Below are positions 1 to 9,136 of a stretch of 64,000 bases of DNA, one piece after another. The stretch lies in assembly GCF_002261185.1 (NCBI RefSeq), contig NZ_NEVQ01000017.1, positions 124,001-188,000 on the forward strand. Direction: 5' to 3'. The stretch's first letter is position 1. Each line of letters begins with the position of its first letter. Source of the stretch: Bordetella genomosp. 4. GTDB taxonomy: Bacteria > Pseudomonadota > Gammaproteobacteria > Burkholderiales > Burkholderiaceae_B. Made by a program: the position numbers and the translations under genes. The notes below the pieces were generated by a model, which was not told the DNA's origin, made no database searches, and was given only the letters and a program-made list of their open reading frames with translations.

Positions 1-327
1 CTCGGCCAGCACACGTGCGGCTTCGCGGATTTGCTCGACTTCTTCGGCCTTGGGCAAGTTCAGCATATGCAGTCCGGGGCGCGCCACAGCCTGCACGTCG
101 GCCAGGAAGTACGGCGTATCCATGGCATTGACCCGCACGATCAGCGTTTTTTCGGTGACCTGCGCCTCCGGCGAGGCGAGCCATTGCGCCAATTGCTGGC
201 GCGCCTCATCTTTGCGATCGGCCGCGACCGAGTCCTCCAGGTCAAACGACAAGGAATCCGCCTGCCCCGCCAAGGCTTTGGCGTACAACTCGGGCCGCGA
301 GGCCGGGACGAAAAGTTTGCTTCTCAT
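1..327 (-). CDS. HpcH/HpaI aldolase / CitE-like lyase, N-terminal part
   Basis: Only the first 109 codons lie in the window; the gene runs off the left edge. The protein opens with MRSKLFVPASRPELYAKALA and continues with SLSFDLEDSVAADRKDEAR, the N-terminal signature of the CitE / HpcH-HpaI aldolase superfamily, in which the LEDSV segment lies near the metal and CoA-thioester site. Family members cleave or form C-C bonds of acyl-CoA thioesters such as citramalyl-CoA or malyl-CoA. The ATG at 325-327 has an AGGA ribosome site just upstream. It is divergent from the LysR gene at 421, which probably regulates it. The substrate cannot be told from this fragment. Confidence 0.85.
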   Translation of the reverse strand, partial: MRSKLFVPASRPELYAKALAGQADSLSFDLEDSVAADRKDEARQQLAQWLASPEAQVTEKTLIVRVNAMDTPYFLADVQAVARPGLHMLNLPKAEEVEQIREAARVLAE

Positions 328-420
328 TGTGATCATCCTAGTGAGTCCAGCTCCACATACTAGGACAGCCGACTGATGATATAAAGTGAGGAATATTAAT
401 CCGCTAAGTGAGTTTTTCTC

Positions 421-1314
421 ATGAAGATCGAGGCCTTTCGCACACTGGGCGCCGTGCTGCGCGGCGGCAGTTTTGCGGCTGCAGCGGCGGATATGAACCT
501 GTCGCCCAGCGCAGTCAGCCTGCAGATGAAGCAGATGGAGGAATATTTTGGCCAGCCGCTGTTTGACCGCTCTGCCCTGCAGGCACGGCCCAATGCTTTT
601 GCCGAAGAGGTCGACGAGGTATTGCGCGAAACGTTCGCCAAGCTGGATGCGCTGCGCCGCCGCAGTTCGCCCACCGTATCGGGCACCGTACGATTGGGCA
701 TCATCGAGCCGTTGCAGGTCACGCTGCTGCCTCCGATGCTGCGGTGGGTGCGAGAGCATTATCCCCAACTGGATGTGCGTCTGGTGCGCGGGCGGGGCGT
801 GGAGCTGGTAGAAAAACTCAAGACCGGCGAGTTGGATGCCGCGGTCGTGACCCAACCCGAATCGGGCGGCTCGCGCCGCCTGGCCTGGACACCGTTATTC
901 CGAGAGCCCTTGGTCGCCATTGCTCCGCCAGACTCCACCGAAGAGACCTTGAGCGAGCTGCTGCATCAGCACGAATGGATCCGCTTTGACAAAACCACGA
1001 TCGGCGGTGGGTTGGCAGCGCGCTATGTCGCCCAGCACGCTCCTCACGCGCGCTGCCGGCTGGAGCTGCAGTCCCTGGCCGCGTTGACCGCCCTGGTGTC
1101 CGAGGGTTTGGGAGTGTCTGTTCTGCCGGACCCCGGACCGCAGGTATATGCAGTACATCCCGTGCGAGTATTGTCTTTGGGCAAACAGGGGCCGGCGAGA
1201 CAGATGTCCTTCGTCTGCCGGCAATCGGATCAAGAGAACCGTTTGGTGCAAGCGTTACGGTCAGGTGCCAAGGCAGCGCATGCGCGACGCACGGGTCTGA
1301 GCATCAGAGGCTGA
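421..1314 (+). CDS. LysR-family transcriptional regulator
   Basis: This 297-residue protein has the LysR layout. Residues 1-60 form a winged helix-turn-helix (AFRTLGAVLRGGSFAAAAAD, then LSPSAVSLQMKQMEE), and the rest is a periplasmic-binding-protein-like effector domain. The N-terminal pattern differs slightly from classical LysR proteins (SAVSLQMKQ in place of SAVSQQIRR). It is transcribed away from the CitE-like gene, with a 93-bp AT-rich spacer (328-420) that should carry both promoters. LysR proteins usually control the divergent gene in response to a small molecule. Here that is an inference from position, and the inducer is unknown. Confidence 0.93.
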   Translation: MKIEAFRTLGAVLRGGSFAAAAADMNLSPSAVSLQMKQMEEYFGQPLFDRSALQARPNAFAEEVDEVLRETFAKLDALRRRSSPTVSGTVRLGIIEPLQVTLLPPMLRWVREHYPQLDVRLVRGRGVELVEKLKTGELDAAVVTQPESGGSRRLAWTPLFREPLVAIAPPDSTEETLSELLHQHEWIRFDKTTIGGGLAARYVAQHAPHARCRLELQSLAALTALVSEGLGVSVLPDPGPQVYAVHPVRVLSLGKQGPARQMSFVCRQSDQENRLVQALRSGAKAAHARRTGLSIRG

Positions 1315-1317
1315 CGT

Positions 1318-2040
1318 TCAAGGGCTTTTGTTGCGCCAGTACGGCCCGTCAAACCCTGCACACAGTTGGTCGAATATATTCTGCGTGGCATTGTTGGGCC
1401 GCGACATCTGGCCGGCCTTGTCGATGCGCAAACTCGACCGCTGCAACTCGACGCGCTCGCCCTGCGGCCGCTTTGCGTTGCGGATTACGTTGACGAATTG
1501 AATCTCGCCATCGTGGTCTTCGATATTCAGTTCCAGCCAGAGATCCGGTCGGCTCATGGTGGACAAGCTGTAGTACAGCACATTGATGAGCGGCAGATAG
1601 CGCTGCGCTCTCACAGGGGCGCAATCGACGCGGTAATCACGCACCACCTGCTCGGCGCGGCTGCTCTGAAAATGAATGCGCGTATCGTATTTCGCGGCGA
1701 GCGCGGCGGCGAAAGCATCAGGATCGCTGTCCTCTTTCACCTGCAATTCGAGCCAATCGCAACTGGCTTTCTTCAAGTAGAAATAGTGACTGCGGGGAAC
1801 ACCATCCGCGCCTTGAGTCACCACGATCGCGCCGCCGCCGTTCAAGATTATCTTGGCATGCGCACGCGTGTCCGTACCATTCAAGCGCTGCGGAATGCCT
1901 CGCGGAAACGTCTCGCAAGAGGATGTGCTGGCGCCAGCGCGATAAACCGGATTGGTGTAGAACGCATCCAAGGCATCGGCCTGCACGCTGGCCGCCGTCA
2001 ATAGCGTCATTGCCGACAGCACCGCACTGCTTATTCTCAT
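1318..2040 (-). CDS. Secreted hypothetical protein
   Basis: A 240-residue protein that I do not recognise. Residues 1-21 form a Sec signal peptide (MRISSAVLSAMTLLTAASVQA, cleavage after A-x-A), so it should be periplasmic or outer-membrane associated. The mature part has three cysteines (SSCETF, KASCDW, VDCAP) and a fourth near the end (QLCAGF), which could form disulfides. No transmembrane segment or catalytic motif stands out. The ATG is preceded by GGGAG at good spacing. Its stop lies 3 bp from the end of the convergent LysR gene. Confidence 0.75.
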   Translation of the reverse strand: MRISSAVLSAMTLLTAASVQADALDAFYTNPVYRAGASTSSCETFPRGIPQRLNGTDTRAHAKIILNGGGAIVVTQGADGVPRSHYFYLKKASCDWLELQVKEDSDPDAFAAALAAKYDTRIHFQSSRAEQVVRDYRVDCAPVRAQRYLPLINVLYYSLSTMSRPDLWLELNIEDHDGEIQFVNVIRNAKRPQGERVELQRSSLRIDKAGQMSRPNNATQNIFDQLCAGFDGPYWRNKSP

Positions 2041-2158
2041 TCCATACTCCCGGGCATACCACGCTCACAATGAGCAGCATCCAGCAACGCTGCTCATCAA
2101 AAGCAGCACGCGAGCATGGGATTAAACACTAAAAAAACAGCCCGACGGCAAAAAAACG

Positions 2159-2178
2159 GGATGCCCGCAGGCATCCCT
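2159..2178 (-). terminator. Intrinsic terminator of aceA
   Basis: GGGATGCC, four loop bases, GGCATCCC form an 8-bp stem. On the minus strand the stem is followed by CG and a run of seven T (A-run at 2151-2157). It lies about 50 bp after the aceA stop codon. Confidence 0.85.
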
Positions 2179-2224
2179 AACCACCCTACTACAGCAAACT
2201 AAAACTCAAACGATCCGTATCCGA

Positions 2225-3553
<1,329 letters not shown>

Positions 3554-3930
3554 GACATGCTCCTGAAAAAACAAAAGACACAAAGAGAAGAAACACAGAG
3601 AAAAACTCGAATTCAGTGGCGGACATTTGCGTTGCCTGAGCAACAAACCGGATGATCTGAACCGGAGTGACGCCGTCGGTATTGCGTCTGATCATTCCGC
3701 GCCGCGTTGGATAAAAGTCTATGCCTATGTTGCGGAGCAAGGCGAGTTTGCATCTTATACAAGACTAAAAATATTATTCTTTAAAATCAGCGACTTAAAA
3801 GTTTGTTTTTATATTATGAAACGACTTTGCCGTCTATGAAATGCGACCTCGCTGCTGTGCAGCAGCTACTTTCATATGGCGAAGAACGCTTTTCACAATA
3901 TGAAAAATCAGACCTTCCGGAGGGCCTAAA
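3554..3930. other. aceA-queF divergent intergenic region
   Basis: This 377-bp interval holds no gene. Its middle (about 3740-3835) is much richer in A+T than its surroundings and should contain the divergent aceA and queF promoters, though I cannot fix the hexamers. Just before queF are two hairpins: GCTGCT/AGCAGC around 3851-3866, and TTTCATAT (3870-3877) pairing with ATATGAAA (3898-3905). Confidence 0.6.
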
Positions 3931-4800
3931 ATGCAGGTTCCGAACGTTGTCCCCGACGTTGCCTTTGATTGCTGCTCCATGTCTTTAGCCAATGCCCCGC
4001 TGGGCCACCATGTCGACTACCCGTCGCAATACGACGCCAGCCTGCTCTTTCCTATTGCGCGCGCGCACAATCGCGCCAGCCTGAATCTGGCCGCAACGCT
4101 GCCTTTTGCTGGCGTGGATATCTGGAATGCCTATGAGCTCTCGTGGCTGGATCGCAAGGGCAAGCCCCAGATCGGGATGGCCACGTTCACCGTGCCCGCC
4201 GACAGCCCGAACATCATCGAGTCCAAGTCGTTCAAGCTGTATTTGAATTCGTTCAATCAAACTCGCCTGGATAGCGCACAGCAATTGCGTGACCACCTGG
4301 TGCACGATCTGTCTGTCGCGGCGGGCGGCGAGGTTGGTGTGGACTTGATCCTGCCCGAACGCTTCGCCGCGCTGACTATCAGCGAACTCGAGGGCGAGAA
4401 TCTGGATGCTCTGGATATCGAGATTGAAACCTATACGCCTGATGCTGCGCTCTTGCGCTGTGCCGACGGCCCTGCAGTGTCTGAAACATTGACCTCGCGC
4501 CTGTTGAAGTCCAACTGCCCTGTCACCGGGCAACCCGATTGGGCCAGTGTACAAATCCGCTACCGCGGCCAGCCGCTGGATCGCGCCGCGCTACTGCGCT
4601 ATATCGTGTCGTTTCGCAATCATGCGGAGTTTCACGAACATTGTGTGGAACGGATTTTCACCGACATCATGGCTACTTGCCGGCCCGAGCAGCTGACGGT
4701 GTATGCGCGCTATACGCGGCGTGGGGGGCTGGATATCAATCCGTGGCGGAGTAATACGGGGGAGTCTGCACCTCGAGATGTGCGGATGGCCCGGCAGTAG
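3931..4800 (+). CDS. queF: NADPH-dependent 7-cyano-7-deazaguanine reductase (type II)
   Basis: QueF reduces preQ0 to preQ1 in queuosine synthesis. The protein has the T-fold QueF motif [12 protein letters not shown], in which the ESKS segment contacts substrate. The C-terminal half carries [14 protein letters not shown] with the catalytic cysteine, and [16 protein letters not shown]. The bimodular length is typical of the type II (E. coli-like) enzyme. The ATG at 3931 has an excellent GGAGGG ribosome site 6 bp upstream and gives 289 residues. The ATG at 3979 ([16 protein letters not shown]) gives 273 residues and fits family length better but has no ribosome site, so the start is uncertain. 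No other queuosine gene is nearby. Confidence 0.95.
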   Translation: MQVPNVVPDVAFDCCSMSLANAPLGHHVDYPSQYDASLLFPIARAHNRASLNLAATLPFAGVDIWNAYELSWLDRKGKPQIGMATFTVPADSPNIIESKSFKLYLNSFNQTRLDSAQQLRDHLVHDLSVAAGGEVGVDLILPERFAALTISELEGENLDALDIEIETYTPDAALLRCADGPAVSETLTSRLLKSNCPVTGQPDWASVQIRYRGQPLDRAALLRYIVSFRNHAEFHEHCVERIFTDIMATCRPEQLTVYARYTRRGGLDINPWRSNTGESAPRDVRMARQ

Positions 4801-4864
4801 CGGGGGGTATGAGCCAGGGTGTTCTAGTGGGTATCGGGGCGGGGTGGATGGGATTATGAGTTCT

Positions 4865-5029
4865 ATTGGACGTCGAGGCGGGGCAGTGACCGTGTTGGCG
4901 CTTCACGGAGTCGGTCGGCCGCCTGCGCGGCCGACACCGCTTTGTCAACCTCGTCGCTACGCTCCTTCGGTTTCCCTCGCTCGACTCCGAGGCGCGCCAA
5001 CACGGTCACTGCCCCGCCTCGACTCGCAG
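4865..5029 (-). repeat. Long-stem hairpin element, copy 1
   Basis: The outer stem is 30 bp and perfect: 4872-4901 pairs with 4994-5023. Inside it, CGGAGTCG (4906-4913) pairs with CGACTCCG (4982-4989), and GTCGGCC (4914-4920) pairs with GGCCGAC (4929-4935). Read on the minus strand, the foot is CTGCGAGTC on the 5' side and GACGTCCAAT on the 3' side. The same foot bases occur in copy 2, although the stems are unrelated in sequence. Confidence 0.9.
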
Positions 5030-5101
5030 AATCTCTGATTCCCTCCGTCGCTGGCACGACTGGTCTTCGTAGGCTTCGTAGGAACTGGCGTTTGCAAGGA
5101 T

Positions 5102-5177
5102 GAAGATCTTGCGGGGCTGCTATTCATTGGCGCCTACGGGCGCGCCAATGAATAGCGTTCGTGATCTGCATGCGAAG
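5102..5177 (+). repeat. Second-family hairpin element, copy a
   Basis: GAAGATCTTGC followed by GGGGCTGC leads into a 13-bp perfect stem: TATTCATTGGCGC at 5121-5133 pairs with its complement at 5142-5154. The stem is followed by a segment containing GCATGCGAAGG. The flanks resemble those of 5308-5381 read on the other strand, but the stem sequence differs. Confidence 0.7.
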
Positions 5178-5307
5178 GTTTTGGCATCGGAGATGAACAG
5201 AAGATCTCTCGAGCTACGATTTCGTTATACCTAGAGATGAACTGCGCATCAGCGTCGCATGCACCAACTCTAGCCAAGCAGATCTTCCAAACTGGCACCA
5301 CGCCACC

Positions 5308-5381
5308 CCGCCGCATGCCCGGACCGATCGCCATTTTCGGGGGGGCAGGGCACCCGAAAATGGCAGCACTGCAAGATCTTC
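5308..5381 (-). repeat. Second-family hairpin element, copy b
   Basis: On the minus strand it reads GAAGATCTTGC, AGTGCTGC, then a stem in which CCATTTTCGGG (5331-5341 on +) pairs with CCCGAAAATGG (5353-5363), then a tail containing GCATGCGGCGG. It mirrors 5102-5177 with the flanks kept and the stem replaced. Confidence 0.7.
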
Positions 5382-5452
5382 CTCTTTGCCAACACGGTCA
5401 CAGAAAAACGCCAAGCAAGAAAACCGTGCCAGCGATGTGATGAGCTTGAATT

Positions 5453-5630
5453 ACTGCGAGTCGAGCCGAGGCCATCGGGCCGTGAGGGCGCCTCAAAGCC
5501 GAGTGGAGCGGAGGCTGAAGGGAGGCCCGTAGGGGCCGGACGAAGCGAGCGAACACGATGTCCGGCGCCCGCGCGCCGGACCGGCTTTGTGAAGCCCTCA
5601 CGGCCCGATGGCCTCGGCTCGACGTCCAAT
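5453..5630 (+). repeat. Long-stem hairpin element, copy 2
   Basis: The outer stem is 30 bp and perfect: 5460-5489 pairs with 5594-5623. Inside it, CAAAGCCG (5494-5501) pairs with CGGCTTTG (5582-5589), and GTCCGGCG (5560-5567) pairs with CGCCGGAC (5574-5581). The foot is ACTGCGAGTC on the left and GACGTCCAAT on the right. The three nested stems sit in the same relative positions as in copy 1 but with different sequences. Confidence 0.9.
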
Positions 5631-5687
5631 AAGCACGCCAACGCCCATAAGAACATCAACGTCCTAAACCTCTGAAGTGCGTTATGG

Positions 5688-8018
5688 CTACGTCCCCAAC
5701 TCTGGCGGTTCGTACGCACGTATCGGTGGTACCGGGCCATCATAACGCTCGAGTTGTACAGCCGTCAGTTGCCCAGTGCACCCTTGCGCCAAAGAAGACG
5801 TGCCGACGTCTCGTGTCAGCATATTGGGATTACCGTGAACACACATCGGCCGCTCGTCCGCCGGATCCAGTGGATCGAACCACGCCCCCGTCGGCAACTG
5901 CACTACCCCCTGCATGATGCTATCGGTGACGTGCGCGGCCGCCAAACAAGCGCCGCGCGTGTTAAACAAACGCACGATATCGCCGTCAGAAATCCGGCGG
6001 CTCAGCGCATCAGCCGGATGCACTCGGCACACTTCGCGGCCATGGCGTTTGCATGATGCACTATGCGCACCAAAATCCAATTGGCTATGCAGCCGAGTCG
6101 CGGGCTGGTTCGCCACCAGATAAAGCGGATGCTCGTTATCAGGAACATCAGCAGGCTCGATCCACGCGGGATATCCGAGACAGTCACGATAGCCAAACGA
6201 CGCCACGGTCGGTGAACTGATCTGGACCTTGCCGCTGGGTGTAGGCAGAGGATGCTGATCCGGATCTTGGCGAAACGCACGCAGCATTCCACCGTCATCC
6301 GGCGATTGCGGCAACACCAATTCACCGCGCTGCCAGAAGGTATCAAAATCCGGAGCATCCTCGCCCCGTTCGATCAATGCAGCACGCGTCGTTTCATAGA
6401 TATGCCGCAGCCACTCACGGCTGCTGCGTCCTTCTGTAAAAGCCTCGCGCCGCCCAAGCCTTTCTGCCAGATCCGCAAAAATCTCGTAATCATCCCGCGC
6501 CTGACCCACCGGCGGTGCGATACGGTGCATCGCCACCATCAACGGGTCCGTGGGCGTGGCGCCGATATCCTCGCGTTCCAGCGTCATCGTGCACGGCAAG
6601 ACAATATCGGCATGCCGAGCCGTCGCGGTCCAGACGCATTCGTGCACGATGAACGTGTCAAGCGTGCGGAATGCCTCGCGCAAACGCGTCAGATCCTGGT
6701 GATGATGAAACGGGTTACCGCCAGCCCAATACGCTAGGCGCACATGGGGATATCTCAAACGCTGGCCGTTATAGTCAAACGTCTCGCCGGGATGAAGCAG
6801 CATATCGGCAATGCGCGCGACCGGGATATAGGCGTCTACGCTATTACGCCCCTGAGGGAACGCTGCGATCGGTACGGCATTGTTGCGCTTGCCATAATGC
6901 GCCAGCGTGCCCAGAGCGTAGTTGTATCCCCCTCCTGGCAAGCCCAGCTGACCCAACGCTGCAGCCAGCACCACACCTAACCAAACGGGTTGCTCGCCAT
7001 GCTCGGCACGCTGCAGGGAATGAGACACCACCACCAGCACCCGTTTGGATGCCAGAGAGCGAGCCAACGCAATAATATCGTTCTCAACGAGCCCCGTCAC
7101 GCCAGCGGCCCAGGAGGCATCCTTGGGCTGTCCATCTGTCTGCCCCGATAAATACGCCTGAAAATTTTCCCAACCGTCGCAATAACGCGCGAGAAACTCG
7201 CAATCATGCAGATTCTCGCTAACCAGTACGTGCAACAGCCCCAACATCAACGCCGTATCCGTTCCCGGCCGCACAGGGAGCCAGCGGGGCTGCGCCTCCT
7301 CAGGCAAATCCTCACGCAATGGACTGACGCAAATAAAACGGCAGCCGCGGCGTGCAGCGCGACCCATCGCGTCGCGTTCGATGTGGCGGCTGATCCCGCC
7401 GCTGGCTACTTGGGTATTGCGCACAGCCATGCCGCCGAATGCCAACACGACCTCGGTATGCTCGACGATCTGCTCCCACGTCACATTGCGGCGCGCAACC
7501 GCATCCAGCGGTCCCAATACGTGCGGCATGATGACCGCTGATGCACCGGCGCTATAGTTGTTGACGGAACGGACATAACCGCCCAGCACCGTGTTCAGGA
7601 ATCGATGCACTTGGCTTTGTGCATGATGGAATCGCCCGGCGCTGGACCAACCGTACGAGCCGCCAAAGATACTTTCCAATCCATAGGTATCGCGCTGGCG
7701 TTGCAACTCGCGCGCAACCAGATCCAATGCCTCGTCCCACGACACCTGCACGAATGTGTCGTTGCCGCGCGCACGGTCTGCGCCCGGCCCCCGGCTCAAC
7801 CATCCCCGCCGCACCATAGGCGCCGTGACTCTGGCCGTATGGCGCAATGCGTTGGTGAAGTTATTGATCAGCGGACTCGGATCCGGATCGCCTGGATGCG
7901 GACGCACCTTTACGTGATGACCGTCAAAGCTCGCAAAAAACGTCCCCCAGTGAGAACTGTGCGGACCTTCAGCAGCACCTGGGGCAACGAAAGAATGGGA
8001 ACGGGGAGCAGACGCCAT
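5688..8018 (-). CDS. bisC: Molybdopterin-dependent S-/N-oxide reductase, BisC type
   Basis: The 776-residue protein belongs to the DMSO reductase family and follows E. coli biotin sulfoxide reductase (BisC) along its length: SYGWSSAGRFHHAQSQVHRF, GGYVRSVNNYSAGA with the likely serine ligand of molybdenum, WAGGNPFHHHQDLTRL, and HADIVLPCT. No Tat signal and no N-terminal cysteine cluster are present, so a cytoplasmic enzyme without an Fe-S cluster is expected. BisC-type enzymes reduce biotin sulfoxide and methionine sulfoxide. It lies downstream of a sulfur-metabolism cluster but behind a terminator hairpin (8045-8067), so it may be transcribed separately. The exact substrate is inferred; TMAO or DMSO cannot be excluded. 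Confidence 0.85.
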   Translation of the reverse strand: MASAPRSHSFVAPGAAEGPHSSHWGTFFASFDGHHVKVRPHPGDPDPSPLINNFTNALRHTARVTAPMVRRGWLSRGPGADRARGNDTFVQVSWDEALDLVARELQRQRDTYGLESIFGGSYGWSSAGRFHHAQSQVHRFLNTVLGGYVRSVNNYSAGASAVIMPHVLGPLDAVARRNVTWEQIVEHTEVVLAFGGMAVRNTQVASGGISRHIERDAMGRAARRGCRFICVSPLREDLPEEAQPRWLPVRPGTDTALMLGLLHVLVSENLHDCEFLARYCDGWENFQAYLSGQTDGQPKDASWAAGVTGLVENDIIALARSLASKRVLVVVSHSLQRAEHGEQPVWLGVVLAAALGQLGLPGGGYNYALGTLAHYGKRNNAVPIAAFPQGRNSVDAYIPVARIADMLLHPGETFDYNGQRLRYPHVRLAYWAGGNPFHHHQDLTRLREAFRTLDTFIVHECVWTATARHADIVLPCTMTLEREDIGATPTDPLMVAMHRIAPPVGQARDDYEIFADLAERLGRREAFTEGRSSREWLRHIYETTRAALIERGEDAPDFDTFWQRGELVLPQSPDDGGMLRAFRQDPDQHPLPTPSGKVQISSPTVASFGYRDCLGYPAWIEPADVPDNEHPLYLVANQPATRLHSQLDFGAHSASCKRHGREVCRVHPADALSRRISDGDIVRLFNTRGACLAAAHVTDSIMQGVVQLPTGAWFDPLDPADERPMCVHGNPNMLTRDVGTSSLAQGCTGQLTAVQLERYDGPVPPIRAYEPPELGT

Positions 8019-8044
8019 GACGCGATATACCTGAAAAGAAAGAC

Positions 8045-8067
8045 AAGCCAGCCCGTCGGGCTGGCTT
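8045..8067 (-). terminator. Hairpin terminator between the Bug gene and bisC
   Basis: AAGCCAGCCC, GTC, GGGCTGGCTT form a 10-bp perfect stem. On the minus strand a T-rich stretch (TGTCTTTCTTTT) follows. It lies 10 bp after the stop of the Bug gene and before the bisC start. Confidence 0.75.
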
Positions 8068-8077
8068 TGCGGGGCAA

Positions 8078-9073
8078 CTATTCTGCACGCATGTCAGCTT
8101 GTTGAACCAATTTCCCCCATTTTGCCCGCTCCGTCGCCATCAACTGGCCAAAGCCCTGAGGCGTACTCGAAGTGGCCTCCATGCCCGCAGCGGCAAGCCG
8201 GTCACGGACCTCGGGCTGAGCCATGGCCTCGACCAGTGCCTCGTTGAGCTGCTTGATGATCGGCGCCGGGGTACCCGCTGGAGCCACGATACCGTACCAA
8301 TTCATCAGATCGTAGCCCGGGACGCCAGCCTCGGCCATGGTCGGCGTGTCGGGAAATAGCGGCGAGCGTTTCGATGTCGTGACGGCCAGCAGACGCAGTT
8401 TGCCCGAGTCGATCATCCCCTTGGCCGTCGGGTCGCAGAAGGTCAACGGTACCAGCCCCGCCATGACGTCGGTCAACGCAGGCGTCGTGCCCTTGTACGG
8501 CACGTGCATCATCTTCAGGCCTGTCATCATCTTGAACTGCTCGCCCGCGATTTGGCCTATCGTCGCCACACCACCGGAGGCATAGTTGATTTGTGCGTCA
8601 GGCTTTTTGGCCGCATCGACCAGGTCTTGAACTGTTTTATAAGGCGTATTGGGCGAGACCACGAGCAGGTTCGGCATCGTCACCAATGTGCTGATCGGGG
8701 CGAAGTCCTTGCTGGGGTCGTAGTTCAGCTTTCGCAAGTTCGGCCAGATGGTGAACGAACCCGGCGTGGCGATATACAAGGTATAGCCGTCCGGCGCCGA
8801 CTTGGCCACGTACTCGGTTGCCGTCAGCCCCCCTGCCCCGGGACGATTTTCTACGATGACATTGGCCGACAACTTGGCCGCCAGTCCCGGCGCCACGGAT
8901 CGCGCCAGCACATCCGCCCCACCGCCCGGCGGAAATCCGACAACGATGCGTACGGGGCGGCCTTCAGCTGGAAAACCAGCCGCTTGCGCCGCGGGCGCCA
9001 CAGCAGTCAATGCGGTTGATACGATTGTTGCGGCCAGCATCATGCGGCCAGTGATAGTCACTAGGCTATTCAT
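8078..9073 (-). CDS. Bug/TctC-family periplasmic solute-binding protein
   Basis: A 331-residue extracytoplasmic receptor of the tripartite tricarboxylate (Bug) family. A signal peptide ends near APAAQA (about residue 32). The mature part starts with the family pattern RPVRIVVGFPPGGGADVLAR and then VIVENRPGAGG, the loop that holds carboxylates or amide-like ligands. AAGGGGA precedes the ATG. No TctA/TctB membrane partner is present, which is common for Bug proteins. It sits at the end of a minus-strand group with a zinc deacylase, cystathionine beta-lyase, rhodanese and thiol dioxygenase, so a sulfur-containing carboxylate is a reasonable ligand guess. Confidence 0.93.
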   Translation of the reverse strand: MNSLVTITGRMMLAATIVSTALTAVAPAAQAAGFPAEGRPVRIVVGFPPGGGADVLARSVAPGLAAKLSANVIVENRPGAGGLTATEYVAKSAPDGYTLYIATPGSFTIWPNLRKLNYDPSKDFAPISTLVTMPNLLVVSPNTPYKTVQDLVDAAKKPDAQINYASGGVATIGQIAGEQFKMMTGLKMMHVPYKGTTPALTDVMAGLVPLTFCDPTAKGMIDSGKLRLLAVTTSKRSPLFPDTPTMAEAGVPGYDLMNWYGIVAPAGTPAPIIKQLNEALVEAMAQPEVRDRLAAAGMEATSSTPQGFGQLMATERAKWGKLVQQADMRAE

Positions 9074-9136
9074 TGGACATTCCCCTTGATATATAGAACT
9101 GGCGCGATGTCGTGGACCGCGCCTGACTTGCCCCCG

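Larger units (their letters stand above)
4801..5687. other. Gene-free interval packed with inverted repeats
   Basis: These 887 bp lie between the convergent 3' ends of queF and bisC. I find no credible gene. Four large hairpin elements stand in the order 4865-5029, 5102-5177, 5308-5381 and 5453-5630. The two outer ones belong to one family and face opposite ways; the two inner ones belong to another and also face opposite ways. A tandem 9-bp repeat (CTTCGTAGG twice) lies near 5068-5085. The 14-mer GCCAACACGGTCAC of the first element's arm recurs at about 5388-5401. Confidence 0.8.

Noticed and set aside
3841..3930. preQ1 riboswitch before queF
   Set aside because: The class I consensus is not present; only generic hairpins are seen. 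Kept as a low-level finding, not as a feature.
4865..5630. Integron attC sites
   Set aside because: The elements have long perfect stems and lack the RYYYAAC/GTTRRRY core pair; no integrase is near.
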